From assembly GCA_965228045.1 (NCBI GenBank), contig OZ245789.1, positions 1,674,001 through 1,738,000 of the forward strand: a stretch of 64,000 bases of DNA, written 5' to 3'. Shown piece by piece: positions 60,944-64,000 of this stretch; position 1 is the stretch's first letter, and every line of letters starts with the position of its first letter. The position numbers and the translations under genes were made by a program. The notes below the pieces were generated by a model. The model was not told where the DNA came from. It saw nothing but the letters and a program-made list of their open reading frames with translations, and did no database searches. This stretch comes from JANQEU01 sp965228045. Its GTDB lineage: Bacteria; Bacteroidota; Bacteroidia; Cytophagales; Cyclobacteriaceae.

Positions 60944-63900
60944 TTACCTAACTAATTCCAAATACCCTTGCTTCACGTCCGTACCATCTCCCAGGTCGAT
61001 TACAAAGAAGTAAGTTCCTACAGGCAGTTTTCTTACCCTGCTACCTACATTACTATAACCCTCAAATCGTACATCCAGGTTATTGTAATTATCTGTTTCC
61101 CAAACTTTGGTTCCTCCACGAGTGTAGATGATCACCCTATTGTTCTCAAAAAGATTGATACAATCCAATAGCAGGTAATCATTTATACCATCATTGTTGG
61201 CGGAAACACCATTGTAGATTTTGATGCTTGGTTCAATTTCAAATGAATCCGTAAAATCGCATCCTTTATCCGTACGGAACCAAACTTCATAGGTGCCAGG
61301 AGCTAAATCGACAACTTTCAGATCAGTTGAAAAGTCATTTCCGTCCTTGCTCCAAACAATGGAATCAATGGAAGTGTAGATGTAACTGGATGTATCGGCT
61401 TCCAAAGTAGATTCTGGTTGTACAAAGTCGATAAATGCCTGTCCGGAGAACTGGTTGACTGCTCCAAACTCTGTCCTTAAGCACAATGAATGCGTCACAT
61501 TGATGGTATACTCAGGATCTGTAATTCCATTCTCTATTGTGATTTGAATTGGAGGTGATGGACATCCATTTTCCAGATCGACAGCTACTACATTATACAA
61601 TCCGGTATCCAGTTGATTGATATCATCGCCTATATGAATTGGTGTGGTCAAATCCGAAGCTGAATACCACTCAAACCTGAAATTATCCGAATTACCGATC
61701 GCTGTGGCTTTTGCTCTACCATCCGGCATTAGACAGTTCATTCTATGGTTCAGTACCACGACATTAGGAGGAAGTACATCCGGTGTATTATCCTCAATTT
61801 CAAATGGATACTCCTCGGTACATCCGGTTATTTTATCGTATACTGACATTGTGTAGCTTCCAGCAGTCAACGAATCTGCAAATAGCCCTTGCTGGAATGG
61901 TGTCAAACCTTCAGTATCAGTACCTACATACCAGCTCACAGTCCACCTGAAATATCGCTCATCAGGATCCAGAATTTGAGCAAAACCATCAGGTCTGTCC
62001 GGATCGCAAATTGTCATGTCACTGACGATATCTACGCTTACATCTATCAAACCAATTTCGTCTTCAATGACTACTCTTTCCAGATTACTTGTGAAACAAG
62101 ATTTCACATTGTCAACTGCATATACCCAGTATGTACCAGCTGTCACATTATCAAGATCATTTCCTTCAAAGAAATGAAGATTATTAGCCGGATCAGGATT
62201 ACTCACCGAATCAGTGAACCAGTAGAATGAGTAATCCGAACCTCGGAATTCAGGGTTATCACCCACATTGAGTACCGATACAACGGCACGTCCATTAGGG
62301 TTCTCACAATTGTTGTTAGCGGCTGTTGATTTACTTAAAGTAAGTGGTAATAGCCAGTCATCAGTAAGTGTATACTCCTCAGAAATGCTACACCCTGTCG
62401 CCTGATCAGTCACGGTTACCGTATACGTGCCCGCAGCCAAACTATCAATTACACTTCCGGTCATGCCATTGTCCCAACTAAAGTCATAACCAGCTGTCTG
62501 ACCGTTGGCAAGGACAGAAAGTTTGCCAGTAGGGAAAGAGGTATCGCATGATGTATTATTCTGCGACAGCAATTCTCCATCATCATTAAACGCCAGAGAA
62601 ATAGCCGGATAGCTGATAGAATCCGGGAAGAATTCTTCCCACAGCGTTGCCTCACATAAGTGATCGTTATGAGTAGCCTGGATATAGTAACTCTGACCTG
62701 GTTCACCTGAGGTGAAATTTGATGTCGTATCTATGGCTACACCACCGTCATTCGGGTCACCCTGATAGATCACGAAAGAGTAATCAGACGTGTCCCCGTA
62801 AGACATGCTCGTAATTGTGATCACGCCATTTGCCGGAGAACAAGTCGTAGGATCGGTGGTGGATACACTTAAAATTTCGGGTTCTACAGGCTCATTAGGA
62901 ACAGTGAATGTACCCGTAGTCACACAAAGGGACACGGAGCTTTCCACTTCCAGGTAATATGTACCAGACCTAAGATCACCCAAAGTATCGCTGTTTGACA
63001 ATACAGGTCCGGTAGGGGAGCTTGTATTAGTATCGTAAGCCCTCCAGCTAAACGAATATGTAGAGTCGTTGAATACCTCATCACGACCATCAGCAGTTGC
63101 AGTTAAAGTACCTACAGCGGTGGCGGATGATGAACATGAACTATCGGCAGCTACCAGGGAAATCAGAAGCACCGGATCAAGTTCCATATCTTCAATTTCA
63201 AAGTATATGGTATCTGAATGACAATCGGAATCATTATAGCTTATGTGGGCATAATAATCACCAGCAGTTAAGCTATCGAGAGTAAATGGAGTAGTGGCCG
63301 AAGGATCGGTTTCTGAATCTGTCTCAACGGAGTCCCCGTCTACATTATAATAACCAATGGTGAAATTGTCTCTGATAAACGTTGAATCCGCGGTTACATC
63401 TACACTGTAAGTTGTGCCATCGTAGATAATCTGTGTGATGGCAAATGATCCACTTCCACGACCACCATTATTTTCTTCACATATTAGGTTGTCATTTACT
63501 TCATACAATTCTATAAATGGATAAACAGGGTCATTGCTGATAACCATAGAGCGTTTGGTCCTACAACCTGTGGCACTATTGATAATTTTCACTGTGTATG
63601 TGCCGTCTGAAACATCAGATATCAAAGTATCGGTATGGCTAATGCCCAATGCATTATCTACACGATTTGCAACATTTGTTGTGTCATTACCGGTGAACCA
63701 CTCAAAATCATACTCCGCTGTCAGATTGTTTGATCCATCTATCTCTACTAAGGCCAATTCACCTATGGCAACCGTTCCTCCACAGTTTTCATTTGGTGTC
63801 ATGGCGATACTATCCACACTAGGTGTGACGGTTTTCTCAAGGATTTCTATTGCAAATGATCCCTGCGTACAGTTTGTTCCAATCACCTCTAATTCGAAGG

Positions 63901-64000
63901 TATAGGTATCGGCGACGAGATCAGAAATTGTTATAGTTCCATTCCCGCCATCTCCCGCAGCATTTGGAGTAATCACAACGTCTGTAAATGTTGAGCTGCT
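60944..64000 (-). CDS. SprB-like secreted repeat protein with type B sorting domain (5' end outside window)
   Basis: The reading frame is open to the right edge; 1018 residues are visible and the signal peptide is outside. About eight to ten units of 90-120 residues, each with a Cys near each end and patterns such as GTYTVTVTDQATGCSI or GTYWVYAVDNVKSCF, resemble SprB repeats. The C-terminal 90 residues (IYNGVSANNDGINDYLLL ... VIIYTRGGTKVW ... GTYFFVIDLGDG ... GYLELVR) form a gliding-motility-associated C-terminal (CHU_C) domain. It is exported by T9SS to the surface, with the PorP/SprF gene next to it. Adhesin or gliding function is inferred. Confidence 0.9.
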   Translation of the reverse strand, partial: SSSTFTDVVITPNAAGDGGNGTITISDLVADTYTFELEVIGTNCTQGSFAIEILEKTVTPSVDSIAMTPNENCGGTVAIGELALVEIDGSNNLTAEYDFEWFTGNDTTNVANRVDNALGISHTDTLISDVSDGTYTVKIINSATGCRTKRSMVISNDPVYPFIELYEVNDNLICEENNGGRGSGSFAITQIIYDGTTYSVDVTADSTFIRDNFTIGYYNVDGDSVETDSETDPSATTPFTLDSLTAGDYYAHISYNDSDCHSDTIYFEIEDMELDPVLLISLVAADSSCSSSATAVGTLTATADGRDEVFNDSTYSFSWRAYDTNTSSPTGPVLSNSDTLGDLRSGTYYLEVESSVSLCVTTGTFTVPNEPVEPEILSVSTTDPTTCSPANGVITITSMSYGDTSDYSFVIYQGDPNDGGVAIDTTSNFTSGEPGQSYYIQATHNDHLCEATLWEEFFPDSISYPAISLAFNDDGELLSQNNTSCDTSFPTGKLSVLANGQTAGYDFSWDNGMTGSVIDSLAAGTYTVTVTDQATGCSISEEYTLTDDWLLPLTLSKSTAANNNCENPNGRAVVSVLNVGDNPEFRGSDYSFYWFTDSVSNPDPANNLHFFEGNDLDNVTAGTYWVYAVDNVKSCFTSNLERVVIEDEIGLIDVSVDIVSDMTICDPDRPDGFAQILDPDERYFRWTVSWYVGTDTEGLTPFQQGLFADSLTAGSYTMSVYDKITGCTEEYPFEIEDNTPDVLPPNVVVLNHRMNCLMPDGRAKATAIGNSDNFRFEWYSASDLTTPIHIGDDINQLDTGLYNVVAVDLENGCPSPPIQITIENGITDPEYTINVTHSLCLRTEFGAVNQFSGQAFIDFVQPESTLEADTSSYIYTSIDSIVWSKDGNDFSTDLKVVDLAPGTYEVWFRTDKGCDFTDSFEIEPSIKIYNGVSANNDGINDYLLLDCINLFENNRVIIYTRGGTKVWETDNYNNLDVRFEGYSNVGSRVRKLPVGTYFFVIDLGDGTDVKQGYLELVR

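Overview
The window comes from a member of the Bacteroidota, most likely a gliding or marine Cytophagales-type bacterium. The signs are type IX secretion (T9SS) sorting domains of types A and B, a PorP/SprF protein next to a SprB-like gene, a DUF5916 protein, LytTR/LytS signalling, the gene order miaB - sigma-54 activator - lptE - secG - groES/groEL, and genes that mostly lack Shine-Dalgarno sequences. Both ends are cut: a menA-like gene enters from the left and a large SprB-like gene runs off the right. Coding density is high. No gap between genes exceeds about 300 bases, and I saw no tRNA, rRNA, insertion sequence or CRISPR array.

Bases 1-6503 (+) hold the end of menA, a universal stress protein, and the histidine operon hisG-hisD-hisC-hisB followed by a VOC-fold gene. 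In front of hisG I find a 14-codon reading frame with four histidine codons. Its 5' part can pair with the hisG start codon, which looks like a histidine-sensing attenuator acting on translation. Bases 6647-17427 (-) hold an alpha/beta hydrolase with its TetR regulator, dinB, a LytS/LytTR two-component pair lying between two paralogous secreted proteins, an HD-domain protein and a DUF5916 outer membrane protein.

Bases 17717-50431 (+) are the remarkable part: eleven genes on one strand with tiny gaps or overlaps, ending at a strong hairpin terminator. In order they encode a TPR sensor histidine kinase, a membrane FHA protein, a membrane PP2C phosphatase, a membrane Ser/Thr kinase fused to a TonB-C-like domain, a 5830-residue T9SS-exported protein with 44 near-identical Ig-like repeats, an outer membrane barrel candidate, a membrane-anchored PKD protein, a vWA protein resembling TssR, a vWA-less relative of it, and an ABC ATPase with an FtsX-type permease. 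Kinase + PP2C + FHA + vWA + ABC transporter recalls the threonine-phosphorylation cassette (PpkA/PppA/Fha/TagST) of type VI secretion, but no type VI sheath or baseplate genes are present. I infer an envelope-spanning phospho-signalling system that controls or assembles a giant surface fibre.

Bases 50513-64000 are mostly housekeeping: groEL and groES (-), an orphan gene (+), the secG-to-miaB operon (-), a YceI-like lipoprotein, a gamma-carbonic-anhydrase-like protein, a small membrane protein, and the PorP/SprF plus SprB-like pair (-). The giant repeat array is about 54% G+C by my count of one unit, clearly above its surroundings, and contains a 12-unit block duplicated at a distance of 15 units.
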